This document shows, one piece after another, positions 26,785-36,314 of a DNA stretch of 64,000 nt. The notes under the pieces were generated by a model that did not search any database, was not told the origin of the DNA, and worked only from the letters and a program-made list of their open reading frames with translations. Each line of letters begins with the position of its first letter. Position 1 is the stretch's first letter. The stretch comes from Candidatus Aramenus sp. CH1. GTDB taxonomy: Archaea; Thermoproteota; Thermoprotei_A; Sulfolobales; Sulfolobaceae. The position numbers and the translations under genes are program-made. Location: the NCBI GenBank assembly GCA_022678445.1, contig JALBWU010000002.1, positions 164,880 through 228,879 of the forward strand. The letters are read 5' to 3'.

Positions 26785-27816
26785 ATGTCGATAAACATTA
26801 TTTTCTTTATAATTAGAAGAGTTGCAAACGCTTTAATTACTCTCCTCTTGCTGATTGTACTTGTATTTGTAATTATCCATCTCATAGCTCCAAGCCCTTT
26901 AGCGTTAGCCAGGCTCTATACTGGACCCCACGCCACCACGTCGGAGCTTGAGACAGTAGCAAAGGAATACGGGCTAGACCAACCTCTGTACGTACAGATA
27001 GTTAACTACATCTTGAACGTCCTTCACGGGAATTTGGGACTCGACCCGTTTTACAAGGTACCAGTGACAACCCTAATAGGGAAGTACTTACCTAGGACTC
27101 TTGAGCTGGTAATACCCGCAACAATACTCTCCGTGGTGATAGGCCTAGTCACCGGAGCCATAGCTGCATCAAATAGGAACAAGCCTACAGACTACTTTGT
27201 CAGGGGGGTTTACCTAGTGACATGGGCGTCTCCACCTTTCTTCGTTGCGACAGTTCTGCAGTTGGTCGTCGCCTACTACTTGGGACTCTTGCCTCCCACT
27301 GGCACCGTTAACCCGCTCTTGCCTGTGCCCAAGGACATCACTCCTTTCCCTATCCTCAACGCCATGTTCACGGGCGACTGGTCGTACTTCTGGAGCCTCG
27401 TCCACCACATGGTCCTACCAACAATTTCGATAGCCCTAGTATCCTTTGGCATAGTGACTAGGATAGCCAGGGCATCGATGCTGGACTACATGGACTCTGA
27501 CTTCGCAAGGCTCTCCCTAATGAAGGGGCTGAGCAGGAGGAAGGTTGTATATGGGGTAGTGTTGAGGAACGCATCAATCCCAATAGTCACTCTAGTGGCC
27601 TTACTCTTCGGCTATTCCGTAGCTGGGGCTGTAGTAATAGAGGACGTATACGATTACCACGGCATGGGCTACTTCATAACCCAGGCCATCGAGAACCTGG
27701 ACTACACCTCCGTATTGGGGACTACGATAGTTGTGGGAATATCGATAATAATAGCAAACCTTGTGGCCGACATTTTGTACGGTATCCTTGACCCCAGGGT
27801 GAGGGTAGTTGAGTGA
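26785..27816 (+). CDS. Oligopeptide-type ABC permease, DppB-like, system 1
   Basis: A 343-residue permease with six hydrophobic segments. The first segment is followed by the periplasmic loop typical of DppB/OppB (KEYGLDQPLYVQIVNYILNV). The EAA loop, which docks the ATPase, appears as ARLSLMKGLSRRKVVYGVVL. A TATA-like TATAAAT at about 26759-26765 and an AGGAAAGGG before the ATG suggest an internal promoter as well as readthrough from the binding-protein gene 110 bases upstream. Its end overlaps the next permease by eight bases. Confidence 0.9.
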   Translation: MSINIIFFIIRRVANALITLLLLIVLVFVIIHLIAPSPLALARLYTGPHATTSELETVAKEYGLDQPLYVQIVNYILNVLHGNLGLDPFYKVPVTTLIGKYLPRTLELVIPATILSVVIGLVTGAIAASNRNKPTDYFVRGVYLVTWASPPFFVATVLQLVVAYYLGLLPPTGTVNPLLPVPKDITPFPILNAMFTGDWSYFWSLVHHMVLPTISIALVSFGIVTRIARASMLDYMDSDFARLSLMKGLSRRKVVYGVVLRNASIPIVTLVALLFGYSVAGAVVIEDVYDYHGMGYFITQAIENLDYTSVLGTTIVVGISIIIANLVADILYGILDPRVRVVE

Positions 27817-28705
27817 GAGCCAAGGCCTCAGGTTCATGTTAAAGGCGATAAGGAGAGACAAGGGAGGGTTAGTTGGCCTCGTTATTGTGATCGCTTTCCT
27901 CCTTTGGTCCTTGATCCAAGGCACTCTTGAGGTGCTAGCAGGATACTTGAAGAGGCCCTCCCTTGGATACATGCTACTCCCGCATAACCCCTTCGCCCTG
28001 AACTTCCAGTACTCCCTTTTACCTCCCTCTCCCCAGTTCCCCTTTGGCACAAACGCCAACGGTGAGGACATACTTTCGCGTATACTCTACGCCATGCCCA
28101 GGGACGCTTTCGTGGCGATAGTGGTGGTGCTCTCTGCAATCGCAATAGGCGCAGTCCTAGGTATAATCTCGGGTTACTTCGGCGGGATAGTGGACGAGGC
28201 TATAATGAGGATTACCGACGCCTTCCTTTCCCTCCCAGCGCTTATCCTGGTCATAGCAATTACCCTACCCCTTAAGGCCACCTACCTAGGTGCAATACTG
28301 GGCCTAATGGTGGTGTGGTGGCCCACCTACGCTAGGTTCTTTAGGGCCCAGACGCTGAAGGTTAAGAACATGGACTTTATCTCTGCAGCAATGCTGGGTA
28401 ACGTCTCGCACGTAAAGCTCTTCTACAGCTACATTTTCTTGAACTCAATAGACCCCATAATAGCCTACGCAACATTGGACTTCGGAAACGTTATCTTGAC
28501 CTACTCGACGCTCGCCTTTCTCGGAATTGGCATAAGCCCTCCAATCCCCGAACTTGGGGAAATGGCAGCAAACGGTCTCTCTGGTCTGCCCCAAGCATGG
28601 TGGTGGTCGGTCTTCCCCGGGATGGCGATACTCATGATAGTGGTGGGCTTCGTCCTCCTTGGGGACAGACTCCAGGACATAGTGGCGGGGAGGATAACGT
28701 ACTAA
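27809..28705 (+). CDS. Oligopeptide-type ABC permease, DppC-like, system 1
   Basis: A 298-residue second permease subunit with six hydrophobic segments and the DppC/OppC N-terminal part (first helix, then the segment LLPPSPQFPFGTNANGEDIL that precedes the core). The EAA loop lies around residues 180-205 (RAQTLKVKNMDFISAAMLGN). The start is TTG at 27809, overlapping the dppB-like gene by eight bases, so translation is probably coupled. The following ATPase begins one base after the stop. Confidence 0.9.
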   Translation: MSESQGLRFMLKAIRRDKGGLVGLVIVIAFLLWSLIQGTLEVLAGYLKRPSLGYMLLPHNPFALNFQYSLLPPSPQFPFGTNANGEDILSRILYAMPRDAFVAIVVVLSAIAIGAVLGIISGYFGGIVDEAIMRITDAFLSLPALILVIAITLPLKATYLGAILGLMVVWWPTYARFFRAQTLKVKNMDFISAAMLGNVSHVKLFYSYIFLNSIDPIIAYATLDFGNVILTYSTLAFLGIGISPPIPELGEMAANGLSGLPQAWWWSVFPGMAILMIVVGFVLLGDRLQDIVAGRITY

Positions 28706-28706
28706 G

Positions 28707-29681
28707 GTGAACAAATTGCTCCTTGAGCTAAAGGACCTCACAATCTTCTACAAGACGCTGATAGGCTGGGTAAAAGTGGTAGATGGTGTGAACTTAAGCG
28801 TAGATAAGGGAGAAATAGTGAGCGTTGTTGGTGAGAGCGGCTCTGGAAAGACCACGTTAGGTAACGCAATAGCCAGGCTACTTCCACCAAACTCGAAGAT
28901 ACAAGGCGACATCATGTTGGATAACGTGAACTTAGTGAAGCTAAAGGAGAGCCAATTGCAGAAGTACAGGGGAACGTCCGTCTTCATGATATTTCAAAAT
29001 CCTCTCAACAGCCTCAACCCAGTCAAGAAGGTTGGCCCACAGCTCCTAGAAGCAGCTAAGATAAGGTACAACAGGGAGGGAAAGGAGGTAGAGGAAAAGG
29101 AGCTATTCGAGGAGACGCTGAAAGTCCTCAAGGAACTGAGGCTACCAGACCCCCAGTCCATAATGGAGAGATACCCCCACCAGCTCTCAGGGGGACAAGT
29201 ACAGAGGGTAGTAATTGGGATGGCCCTCCTCTTGAGGCCAAAGCTCTTGATCGCTGACGAACCAACTTCAGCCCTAGACGTTACAATACAAGCTCAAGTG
29301 GTGAACTTGTTTAGGCAGTTGAACAAGGAGCTTGGCACTAGCATAATATTCATAACCCACGACATATCGCTCGCATACGTTTTATCCAACAGGATAGTGG
29401 TCATGTACGCCGGGAGGATAATGGAGGGCGGTGACGTGGACGAGGTGCTGAAGAAACCTCTCCATCCCTACACGCAGGGCTTAGTGTCGAGCATACCGAA
29501 GGGTAACAAGAGCCAAAACAGACTGAACGCGATCCCGGGAAACCCGCCGTCCTTCTTCGTGTTGCCCAGAGGGTGCAAGTTCCACCCTAGGTGTAATAAG
29601 GCAATGGAGATGTGCAAGCAAAAGGAGCCCTCACTCGTGGAGAAGGAGGGCAGGAGGGTAAGGTGTTGGCTATATGAGTGA
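28707..29681 (+). CDS. Oligopeptide-type ABC ATPase, DppD-like, system 1
   Basis: A 324-residue ATPase with Walker [10 protein letters not shown], signature LSGGQVQRV, Walker B LLIADEPTSALD and the switch His in FITHDISLAY. The C-terminal oligopeptide-transporter domain has the Cys-rich RGCKFHPRCNKAMEMC motif found in DppD/OppD proteins, which may hold an Fe-S cluster. The start is GTG with AGGTG around it. It pairs with the DppF-like ATPase that overlaps by eight bases to power the permeases. Confidence 0.92.
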   Translation: MNKLLLELKDLTIFYKTLIGWVKVVDGVNLSVDKGEIVSVVGESGSGKTTLGNAIARLLPPNSKIQGDIMLDNVNLVKLKESQLQKYRGTSVFMIFQNPLNSLNPVKKVGPQLLEAAKIRYNREGKEVEEKELFEETLKVLKELRLPDPQSIMERYPHQLSGGQVQRVVIGMALLLRPKLLIADEPTSALDVTIQAQVVNLFRQLNKELGTSIIFITHDISLAYVLSNRIVVMYAGRIMEGGDVDEVLKKPLHPYTQGLVSSIPKGNKSQNRLNAIPGNPPSFFVLPRGCKFHPRCNKAMEMCKQKEPSLVEKEGRRVRCWLYE

Positions 29682-30645
29682 CGGAGTGGTGTACAAGGTT
29701 ATAGGGCTAAAGAGGTACTTCCTAGCCAATAAGAGGGGGATAATGGAGACGATAACAAGGAGGCCGGCAATATACGTAAAGGCCCTCGACGGTGTCACCA
29801 TGGACATCTCAAGGGGGCAGACAATGGGAGTAGTGGGCGAGAGCGGGTCTGGAAAGACAACCTTGGGCAGGATACTCGCAACGTTAGACTTCCCCACGAA
29901 AGGTAAGCTTATCTTCAACGGCATCGAGGTCAACGGGAAGAACGTCGGAGAAGTGAGGAGGAGGGTGCACATGGTGTTCCAGAACCCAGCCACTTCCGTC
30001 AATCCTAGGATGAGGGTAAAGGACATAGTGATGGAGGGCATGAGGGAAAGGGACCATAACAGGGTTAAAGAGCTACTTGAGGCAGTTGGGTTAGACTACG
30101 GTAACGTAAAGGACAAGTACCCAAGGGAGCTCTCGGGAGGGCAGTTGCAGAGGGTGGCAATAGCGAGGGCCTTGGCAAAGGAGCCAGAGTTCTTAGTATT
30201 AGACGAGGCCACCTCAGCCCTCGATGCCTCCGTCCAAGCGCAGATCTTGAACTTGTTGGCTGACCTCCAGAAAGAGAGGGGGATATCTTACTTGTTCATT
30301 ACCCACAACATATCGGTTGCAGGCTTCATATCTGACAAGCTGGCAGTGATGTACGCCGGGAAAGTAGTAGAAGAGGGCAAGGTCGACGATGTGATCTCCG
30401 AGCCAATGCATCCCTACACTAAGGCGTTGCTTAGCTCGGTGCCAGACCTCGGAAAGAAGGAACTTTCGCCACCCTCTGGCGAGACCCCGAGCTTGATCAA
30501 CCCCCCAAGTGGGTGTAGGTTCCACCCTAGATGTCCCTTGGCCTTGGAGGTGTGTAGAACTAAAGAACCTCCGGTGGTAGATGTAAATGGGAGGAAAGTC
30601 GCCTGCTGGCTGTACGAGACCGACAGGGGTAAGGCTACTAGTTGA
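29674..30645 (+). CDS. Oligopeptide-type ABC ATPase, DppF-like, system 1
   Basis: A 323-residue ATPase with Walker [10 protein letters not shown], signature LSGGQLQRV, Walker B FLVLDEATSALD and switch FITHNISV. The C-terminal domain repeats the SGCRFHPRCPLALEVC motif of the oligopeptide ATPases. ATG 29674 overlaps the upstream ATPase by eight bases. Its end overlaps a small membrane-protein frame. It completes a five-gene ABC importer. Confidence 0.92.
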   Translation: MSDGVVYKVIGLKRYFLANKRGIMETITRRPAIYVKALDGVTMDISRGQTMGVVGESGSGKTTLGRILATLDFPTKGKLIFNGIEVNGKNVGEVRRRVHMVFQNPATSVNPRMRVKDIVMEGMRERDHNRVKELLEAVGLDYGNVKDKYPRELSGGQLQRVAIARALAKEPEFLVLDEATSALDASVQAQILNLLADLQKERGISYLFITHNISVAGFISDKLAVMYAGKVVEEGKVDDVISEPMHPYTKALLSSVPDLGKKELSPPSGETPSLINPPSGCRFHPRCPLALEVCRTKEPPVVDVNGRKVACWLYETDRGKATS

Positions 30646-30994
30646 GGGGACCATAGCCCTGGTTGTTTTTTCTCTCTTCTTGGAGATAAAGGCACTGCTG
30701 AATTACGTTATTTTTGTGTTAGTCTGGTACGCCCTTCTAGGGTTGATAATATTGTGGCAGACCAGCCGCTTGTACTGCTTTGACGGAGGAGAGCTGGAAA
30801 TAAGGTCGTTTATCTCCACGAAGAGGGTGAGGTTGGAAAACTTAAGAGAGGCTTTCATTTCCCAAGGTCCCATTGCGAAGAGATTGGGAGTGGGGTCTGT
30901 TTACATAATCATAGAGACTGGGAAGGTAATAGCAATTATGGACGTAAAGGATCCGGAGAAGGTATTGGAGAAGGTGAATTCAGGAACAGGTTAG
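30587..30994 (+). CDS. Small membrane protein with PH-like C-terminal domain, overlapping the ABC operon end
   Basis: A 135-residue frame. Two hydrophobic segments (about residues 22-38 and 42-58) are followed by a beta-rich tail (CFDGGELEIRSFISTKRVRL, then VYIIIETGKVIAIMDVKDPE) resembling a bacterial PH/DUF304-like domain. The only usable start, ATG 30587, lies 59 bases inside the ATPase gene. The first 18 residues are therefore overlap and uncertain. It is probably cotranscribed with ABC system 1. The second ABC operon ends with an analogous overlapping membrane protein. Confidence 0.5.
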   Translation: MGGKSPAGCTRPTGVRLLVEGTIALVVFSLFLEIKALLNYVIFVLVWYALLGLIILWQTSRLYCFDGGELEIRSFISTKRVRLENLREAFISQGPIAKRLGVGSVYIIIETGKVIAIMDVKDPEKVLEKVNSGTG

Positions 30995-31002
30995 AGGTAA
31001 AA

Positions 31003-31020
31003 CGCCCCAACGTGGGGAAA
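31003..31020. terminator. Possible hairpin after ABC operon 1
   Basis: CCCC-AACGT-GGGG follows the stop of the last gene of the unit by about ten bases. Archaeal termination normally uses T-runs, so this hairpin is only a candidate. The remaining 31021-31195 gap, leading to the end of the convergent binding-protein gene, holds nothing else I can support. Confidence 0.25.
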
Positions 31021-31195
31021 GATCTCCCGTATGCTAGGAACGCGTCTTGTTTTAAAGAAGAATCCTGTAGCTGAAGACGTTAAGGGGGGACTTCAATCTA
31101 AAAACCTTGGCAAAAGCTTTAATCTTAAAGTAAATTGAGCACTGGAAGTCTAATAAAAAACGCATTGTCTTTATTAGCGCATGATATTTGTTGCT

Positions 31196-33487
31196 TTATC
31201 TTCTTCTTAACAACACAACCGCTGCTGCAACAATTATTATCACAATTACTACTCCGGCAACAATTGTCAGGGTTGGAATCGTAGGTGGAGTGGTCGTTGT
31301 CGGTGGAGTGGTCGTTGTCGGTGGAGTGGTCGTTGTCACTGGCTTAGTGACGTTAATTGATCCGTAGTAGTAGAGCTCCCTCGCACCGTTGTCCCACGTA
31401 ACCTTGCTCACTACCTCATACACTCCAGGGGCTAAGTTTGCAGTATTAACGGTACCTTGGTACACACCAGGTGCTATCATCTTCATGGGCACAGGAGCAG
31501 TAGCGTTGCCGTAACTGTGGCCAGGTACGTCAAGATACTTGAGCCACATAACAGCAGTTCCATTTGTCACTTGGTGGGGCACCAAGGAGGAGGTTGCGTT
31601 GTCCCAAGTGTAGTAGGTGAAGTTAGCAGTGAACGTATAGGTCTGTCCCTGGGTCACGTTATTCAGGAAGATCAACGGGTTTATCCTGAAGTAGTATGGG
31701 TTGTATGTAACGGTTACAGTCTTCGCCTCAGTGTTAAAGGAGACAAACCTGTATGGTCCTGACGAAATCTCTGGAGCTAGCGTAGAGTGGTACAAGGTTA
31801 CTACGTTGACTGGCCCTATGGCGTGAAGTGGCATTATTGGGTACTCAGATAGGGTCTCGAAGACGTTAACGTAAGAGGAGGAGTTCAAGTAGAACACTAT
31901 TTGGTAAGGCCCTGTCACATTAGTCCACACCAGAGCTGGAATGGTGCCGAACAAGTCGGTATTTATAAATCCCTCCTGTGCTAAGTACGTGTAGTTCAAG
32001 TGGACTCCGTCAAACGTGTTGGTGCCCATTATTCCAGGGATGTCGTAGTACCAAACTGTGAAGTTAACGTCGTAGGCAGTAAGCGGGTAGCCGTCTATCC
32101 AAGTGTCGTTGTGGACTAAGTTCACCGTGAGAATAGTTCCGTTAACTATTTTCTCACCGTTAGGCAAGGTCATGGTCACTGGAGACTTTATAGTCCAGGA
32201 GGAAGCTACCCACGGAAGTAGTTGGGTCTCGTTAGCGAAGTTGGTTATTGCCAGAGAGTCATACATCTCGTCTAACGTGTTGAAGGCGTACACTGATTCG
32301 CTGGCGTATATGTTAATATGCCTTGGCTCGTCACTAGATATGGAGGAGAATACGAAAGTTCCGTTGAGCGCCTGGTTGGTGGGGTGTACGTCCATTATGT
32401 TTATTGCATATGTGGGAGTACCGGAGCTTAGGTAGATGTAGTTGGCCCAGCCCGGTAAGTATACAGCGTTTATTGCGTTGGACCATACGTATATTACGTA
32501 CGGGAGTTGCTGTTGTAGTAGCAGCTCTGCCTCCTTGGTATAGTTTATCTCTTGTGCGAGTGTAGGTGCGTTGAGGGCATTCTGTAATACTGCATCAATG
32601 GTAGAGTTGGAGAAGCCACCCGTGTTACCTGGACTAGTGTATATACCGTTCATCCAAGAGTTTGGGAAAGGCCCTAAGTCTATCCAGCCGAAAGTAGTCA
32701 AGTTAAAGTCGTTGTAAGGTGGAGTGGTCGCTTGAGTTATCAGCGTGCCAAAAGTCTCTGATACGGGCACGATGGTTAAGTTAATCGCTGCCGCGGCTGC
32801 TTTCAGGAGGTTGGCGAACTTCAGCGAGGTCTCTGGTGGGTAAGTGTAGTAGAAGGTTAGCTTTAGTGGTTTCCCGTCGTAGTACCACTGGCCTTTGACG
32901 TGAGTTATCCCTGGAACTTTCTCTAAGTACATAACTGCCCTCGTCAAGTTGTAGGACTGGTACTGCTCGTAGTAGGACTCTACCTGTGGGTTGAACCACT
33001 GCTTGTATACCGCTAGGTTCGGGTTAACGAAGAACGGCTCATCAACTCCTAATACGCCGTTATCTAGGACGTAAGAGGTCACGTTCTGCGGGTTTATGAG
33101 GGACGCTATTGCGTACCTAAAGTACAAGTTGGCGGTCAAGTTATTTCCAAACGCGAAGACTATTTGCCCAAAGCTCTCTGCAGGGGCTATTGCAAGGAAC
33201 GCTGTGGTGTTATAAGGTGCCTTCTCGAGTTCTTGGATCTCCGAGACATGTGTGAGGGTAATGAAGTCCACCTTACCGTCCAAGAGGGCGTTGAACTCGT
33301 CTGTGTGCGTGCTGTAGGCGTAAGTGAAGACGATTGTGCCGACCCAAGGCTCGTTGTATATCACTTGTGATGGGGTAAGAATCGGGGCGTTAAAGTTGGC
33401 TATAGCAAAACCTGATGTTTGAATTGGTATGGCTACTAGAAATCCCAGGACTAGTGAAATACCTAATATTAAGGTTAGTTTTCTCAT
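31196..33487 (-). CDS. ABC transporter substrate-binding protein, oligopeptide type (family 5), system 2
   Basis: A 763-residue surface protein with signal segment (residues about 3-25), family-5 binding domain, a beta-rich region near residues 620-720 ([20 protein letters not shown]), a proline/threonine stalk and a C-terminal anchor ending LLRRR. The stalk is coded by three perfect 18-base repeats. The order of the binding lobes is unusual: a segment resembling the second lobe ([20 protein letters not shown] and [24 protein letters not shown]) comes before a segment with [20 protein letters not shown]. It lies on the strand opposite to the permease genes at 35.3 kb, yet is the closest binding protein for them. 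TATA-like TATAAAAAAG lies about 45 bases upstream. Confidence 0.85.
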   Translation of the reverse strand: MRKLTLILGISLVLGFLVAIPIQTSGFAIANFNAPILTPSQVIYNEPWVGTIVFTYAYSTHTDEFNALLDGKVDFITLTHVSEIQELEKAPYNTTAFLAIAPAESFGQIVFAFGNNLTANLYFRYAIASLINPQNVTSYVLDNGVLGVDEPFFVNPNLAVYKQWFNPQVESYYEQYQSYNLTRAVMYLEKVPGITHVKGQWYYDGKPLKLTFYYTYPPETSLKFANLLKAAAAAINLTIVPVSETFGTLITQATTPPYNDFNLTTFGWIDLGPFPNSWMNGIYTSPGNTGGFSNSTIDAVLQNALNAPTLAQEINYTKEAELLLQQQLPYVIYVWSNAINAVYLPGWANYIYLSSGTPTYAINIMDVHPTNQALNGTFVFSSISSDEPRHINIYASESVYAFNTLDEMYDSLAITNFANETQLLPWVASSWTIKSPVTMTLPNGEKIVNGTILTVNLVHNDTWIDGYPLTAYDVNFTVWYYDIPGIMGTNTFDGVHLNYTYLAQEGFINTDLFGTIPALVWTNVTGPYQIVFYLNSSSYVNVFETLSEYPIMPLHAIGPVNVVTLYHSTLAPEISSGPYRFVSFNTEAKTVTVTYNPYYFRINPLIFLNNVTQGQTYTFTANFTYYTWDNATSSLVPHQVTNGTAVMWLKYLDVPGHSYGNATAPVPMKMIAPGVYQGTVNTANLAPGVYEVVSKVTWDNGARELYYYGSINVTKPVTTTTPPTTTTPPTTTTPPTIPTLTIVAGVVIVIIIVAAAVVLLRRR
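31284..31337. repeat. Three perfect 18-base tandem repeats in a stalk-coding region
   Basis: The unit GGTGGAGTGGTCGTTGTC occurs at 31284, 31302 and 31320 without mismatch. On the minus strand it codes for repeated TTTTPP in the membrane stalk of the binding protein. Copy number probably changes by slippage and adjusts stalk length. Confidence 0.9.
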
Positions 33488-33640
33488 TACCTATCACTTA
33501 TGTATAACAACTTTTCGTAATCTATTTAAACTTTTTTATAAGTCAAATGTCATGCGATGAAGTTCTTTTAATTGAATTAAAACAAACTATTCCAATTAGA
33601 CCATTAATTGACACATAATAATATTTAGTTGACTCTAACT

Positions 33641-33682
33641 TCCTCCCCGCCCTAAAGGGAGAGGTTTGTCGTTCTTTTGTAA
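33641..33682 (-). repeat. IS200/IS605-type terminal hairpin remnant
   Basis: Contains CCCCGCCCTAAAGGGAGAGG followed by TTTGTCGTTCTTTT, the inverse of the end block at 2211-2260 and a relative of the end at 50151-50193. No transposase remains beside it. It sits at the 3' side of the propeller-like gene and upstream of the binding-protein gene, in a 211-base gap otherwise holding only the promoter. Confidence 0.6.
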
Positions 33683-33698
33683 GGCGCCTTGCGGTCCT

Positions 33699-34874
33699 TC
33701 AAGTCGCCCTGAGGACTATTATGATCCCCTCTCTCACTTGGTTGCTAACCTTATATCCTACTCCTATGATGTGGTCTCCGGCAAAGGCCAACGAGTTTAC
33801 GCTGACGTTAATCCCAGAGTAGACCTCAGAAAGAGAGGTAGGAGTCTTCCCCATAAGCACTATTCCCTCCTCTGAAACGGTTCCAGACTCCTCATTTATT
33901 AAGGGTATCCTAAGGGAGACCACGTACTCGCCGTCGCCGTAGCCTACAGCTACCACAACTCCCACGGCGTATTTCAAGTCAATGAAGTGTACGCCGCTTC
34001 CGTTTACTAAGCCTAGCAACGTTAACGTCACATCAGGTTTAGAGCTGTAGTTGAAACCCCCTACTAGCCAGCCCTCAGGGGAGTTGGCAACTGTCAGAAT
34101 TGAGCCAGCTCCATCCAGGAAGTCCACAAAAGACGTGCCGTTAAAGACAGCGAAAGTGTAGTTGAAAAGATGGCTTCCGCCCACTGCAAACTGATCTCCA
34201 TGGGAGGACAGGGCGTATACTCCTGTACCTACGCTGAGCGGAGTGTAAAAGAAGGCAGGCAACCTCGAGGTGAGATCAACGGAGGTCAAGTTGGGGAATA
34301 CTTTTACTAGGAAAGGCACATTATATTCAGCTGTGCCCTCTATAACGAGCGCGCTACCTCCTACTAGCCAGTACTTCCCAGTCCACGCTGCCACGTACGC
34401 CTGACCGGGGGTATAGAAGCTAGGTATCAATTGTGAGACGTTGATGGCCTTTTCATCTGCGTAGAGCACTACTTCAGGCTGAAGGACGCTTACGTTTCCT
34501 TCCCTTATGTACTGGGCCCCGGCAAGGAGTAAAGCTGAACCGTTGTACGCAATCGAGTATATCGTCCCATTCTGGAAGTAGGCCCCTAAGTTAAAGAAGG
34601 AGTAAGAGGAATTCTGGATGAAGAACTCTCCCGCTACCCCGTAGGAGATGTTGTTGGACTGGGAGGATCCAGCGAAGGCCACAACGTTCCCGTTTACCTC
34701 TATTACATCGTTCAGCGTGTACGTGCCGGGGATCGCCTTAATAACAGGGACGTTAAAGAGAGACGTTGAACTGTAGTATAAATAAAAGGCAATGGCCACT
34801 GCTATTAGGGCTGCTACGACAAAGTACTCCTTATGTTTACGCGATTTCCTTTGTCTTTTTTCCGGTTTAGGCAT
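33699..34874 (-). CDS. Membrane-anchored extracytoplasmic protein, beta-propeller-like
   Basis: A 391-residue protein with a very basic N-terminus, one anchor helix (residues about 18-35) and a long exterior part with many sequons. Short repeated strand pairs such as NGNVVAFAGSSQSN, NGSALLLAGAQY, GKYWLVGGSALV, GDQFAVGGSHLF, EGWLVGGFNYSS and GDHIIGVGYKVS recur about every 45-60 residues and suggest a six-bladed Kelch or WD-like propeller. No catalytic motif is visible. A surface adhesion or ligand-binding role is possible. The neighbouring ABC system 2 may be related, but this is only proximity. Confidence 0.55.
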   Translation of the reverse strand: MPKPEKRQRKSRKHKEYFVVAALIAVAIAFYLYYSSTSLFNVPVIKAIPGTYTLNDVIEVNGNVVAFAGSSQSNNISYGVAGEFFIQNSSYSFFNLGAYFQNGTIYSIAYNGSALLLAGAQYIREGNVSVLQPEVVLYADEKAINVSQLIPSFYTPGQAYVAAWTGKYWLVGGSALVIEGTAEYNVPFLVKVFPNLTSVDLTSRLPAFFYTPLSVGTGVYALSSHGDQFAVGGSHLFNYTFAVFNGTSFVDFLDGAGSILTVANSPEGWLVGGFNYSSKPDVTLTLLGLVNGSGVHFIDLKYAVGVVVAVGYGDGEYVVSLRIPLINEESGTVSEEGIVLMGKTPTSLSEVYSGINVSVNSLAFAGDHIIGVGYKVSNQVREGIIIVLRAT

Positions 34875-34984
34875 TATAATAAACCTTGCATGAAGAGTAG
34901 TTTGTTGGGTATTAATTGTTTGTCCGAAGTGTGTTGTTGCCTTACAGTCGCTTTGAGGCTCGGCGTTCTAATTACGGGGTTCTA

Positions 34985-35216
34985 CTGCTTAGCTAACCCA
35001 CTCTCCTCCCTGCGAGGGTTCTGCTAAGTCGTAGTCGTTATTCCTCTTCTTTATAGAGAGACACACAGTTTGACGTGACAAAAAGGAAAAGAGGTTTTTC
35101 AAGGTGCCAACAATTTTCTTCACGCTTAATTTCATGATGTAATCATATGTAATGTTTACATGAAGATCTCCTTTGGTATTGAAATATATTACACAGACAC
35201 AATACCAAAATGACAA
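34985..35216 (-). pseudogene. TnpB C-terminal remnant with right-end hairpin
   Basis: On the minus strand, IMKLSVKKIVGTLKNLFSFL corresponds to the C-terminal helix seen in the 24.3 and 48.9 kb copies (KLGVKKIVNALK). It is preceded by a degenerate FNTKGDLHVNITY where those copies have GHKLHSEVNGALN. The right-end hairpin ACCCTCGCAGGGAGGAGAG follows at about 34999-35024. This is the oldest-looking of the related remnants. It accounts for most of the 34875-35258 gap, in which no gene is otherwise visible. Confidence 0.7.
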
Positions 35217-35258
35217 AGTTTTTTAAGAACGACGAGAGCTACTTTATTAGGAATAGGA

Positions 35259-36314
35259 ATGAGCTCAACGGCTACCTCTGAGAAAAGCGTAATCAGGGGC
35301 AGGTTCCACATAACCGGTCTAAAGAGGTACCTATTGAAGAGAATAGCCGAAAGGTCAGTCTTGTTGTTTGGGATCCTCGTGTTCAACTTCTTTGTCTTTC
35401 AAGTCTTACCCACCCTTTACCATATAAACGTAGCCGAGCTTTACGTCCCACTTTCCTATAAGGGACTGCCCAGGAGCGAGCTCGTGCAGGCCATTGACAG
35501 ACAGTTCGGGCTAAACCTACCTCTACAGGAGAGGTTCTTCGTTTACATTGAGTCCCTTTTGACCTTTCACTTAGGTATATCGATGCACTACGACGAACCA
35601 GTGCTAACCTTAATAGAGCAGAGGTTTCCTGTTACCGCCCTTCTTGTCATCCCCAGTCTGTTCTTGAGCACCGTTCTGGCGGTGGTACTGGGCCTATATT
35701 CCATATCAAGACAAGGCAAGATAGGCGACAACATCGTGAGTTTTACGGCGATAATGACTTACTTTATTCCATCTTTCTGGCTAGGGGAGATCGTGCTTTA
35801 CGTGTTCGGTTTCTACCTAAACGTATTTCCGACGAACATAGCCGAGGCGATAACCAGGAACGGAGTGACGTTACAGGGTTTCGCTTACTGGGCTAGTCTG
35901 TTAAAGTTCCTCACTCTCCCTATCCTATTCCTCACGGTAGTAAGCTATGGGGTCAGGAATATCCTCTTCAGGAACAACGGGATAGAGCTCATGGGTAGCA
36001 ACTTCGTCAACTACTTGAGAGCAAGGGGGATTAGCGACAGAAAGATATTTTACAAACACGTGACGAGGAACGCTATAATACCCGTCTTTACGAGGGTGGG
36101 AATAGATCTAGCCTTCCTATTTGCAGGAGTAGTGTTCATTGAAGACGTGTTCAACATCCCAGGGTTGGGAAGGCTTTTGGTGTCAGCCGCAGAGAACTTA
36201 GACATTCCCCTCCTAGAGGGCGACTTCTACGTTATAAGCTTGTTTGCAGTAGTTATCCTACTGGCGTTAGACCTTATATACCCTCTAATAGATCCTAGGG
36301 TGAAGTACGAATGA
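35259..36314 (+). CDS. Oligopeptide-type ABC permease, DppB-like, system 2
   Basis: A 351-residue permease with six hydrophobic segments preceded by a longer polar cytoplasmic N-terminus of about 30 residues. The DppB-type loop appears as IDRQFGLNLPLQERFFVYIE, and the EAA-like loop as NYLRARGISDRKIFYKHVTR. A TATA-like TTTTTTAA at about 35219-35226 precedes the start by about 35 bases. It overlaps the next permease by four bases (ATGA). Confidence 0.9.
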   Translation: MSSTATSEKSVIRGRFHITGLKRYLLKRIAERSVLLFGILVFNFFVFQVLPTLYHINVAELYVPLSYKGLPRSELVQAIDRQFGLNLPLQERFFVYIESLLTFHLGISMHYDEPVLTLIEQRFPVTALLVIPSLFLSTVLAVVLGLYSISRQGKIGDNIVSFTAIMTYFIPSFWLGEIVLYVFGFYLNVFPTNIAEAITRNGVTLQGFAYWASLLKFLTLPILFLTVVSYGVRNILFRNNGIELMGSNFVNYLRARGISDRKIFYKHVTRNAIIPVFTRVGIDLAFLFAGVVFIEDVFNIPGLGRLLVSAAENLDIPLLEGDFYVISLFAVVILLALDLIYPLIDPRVKYE

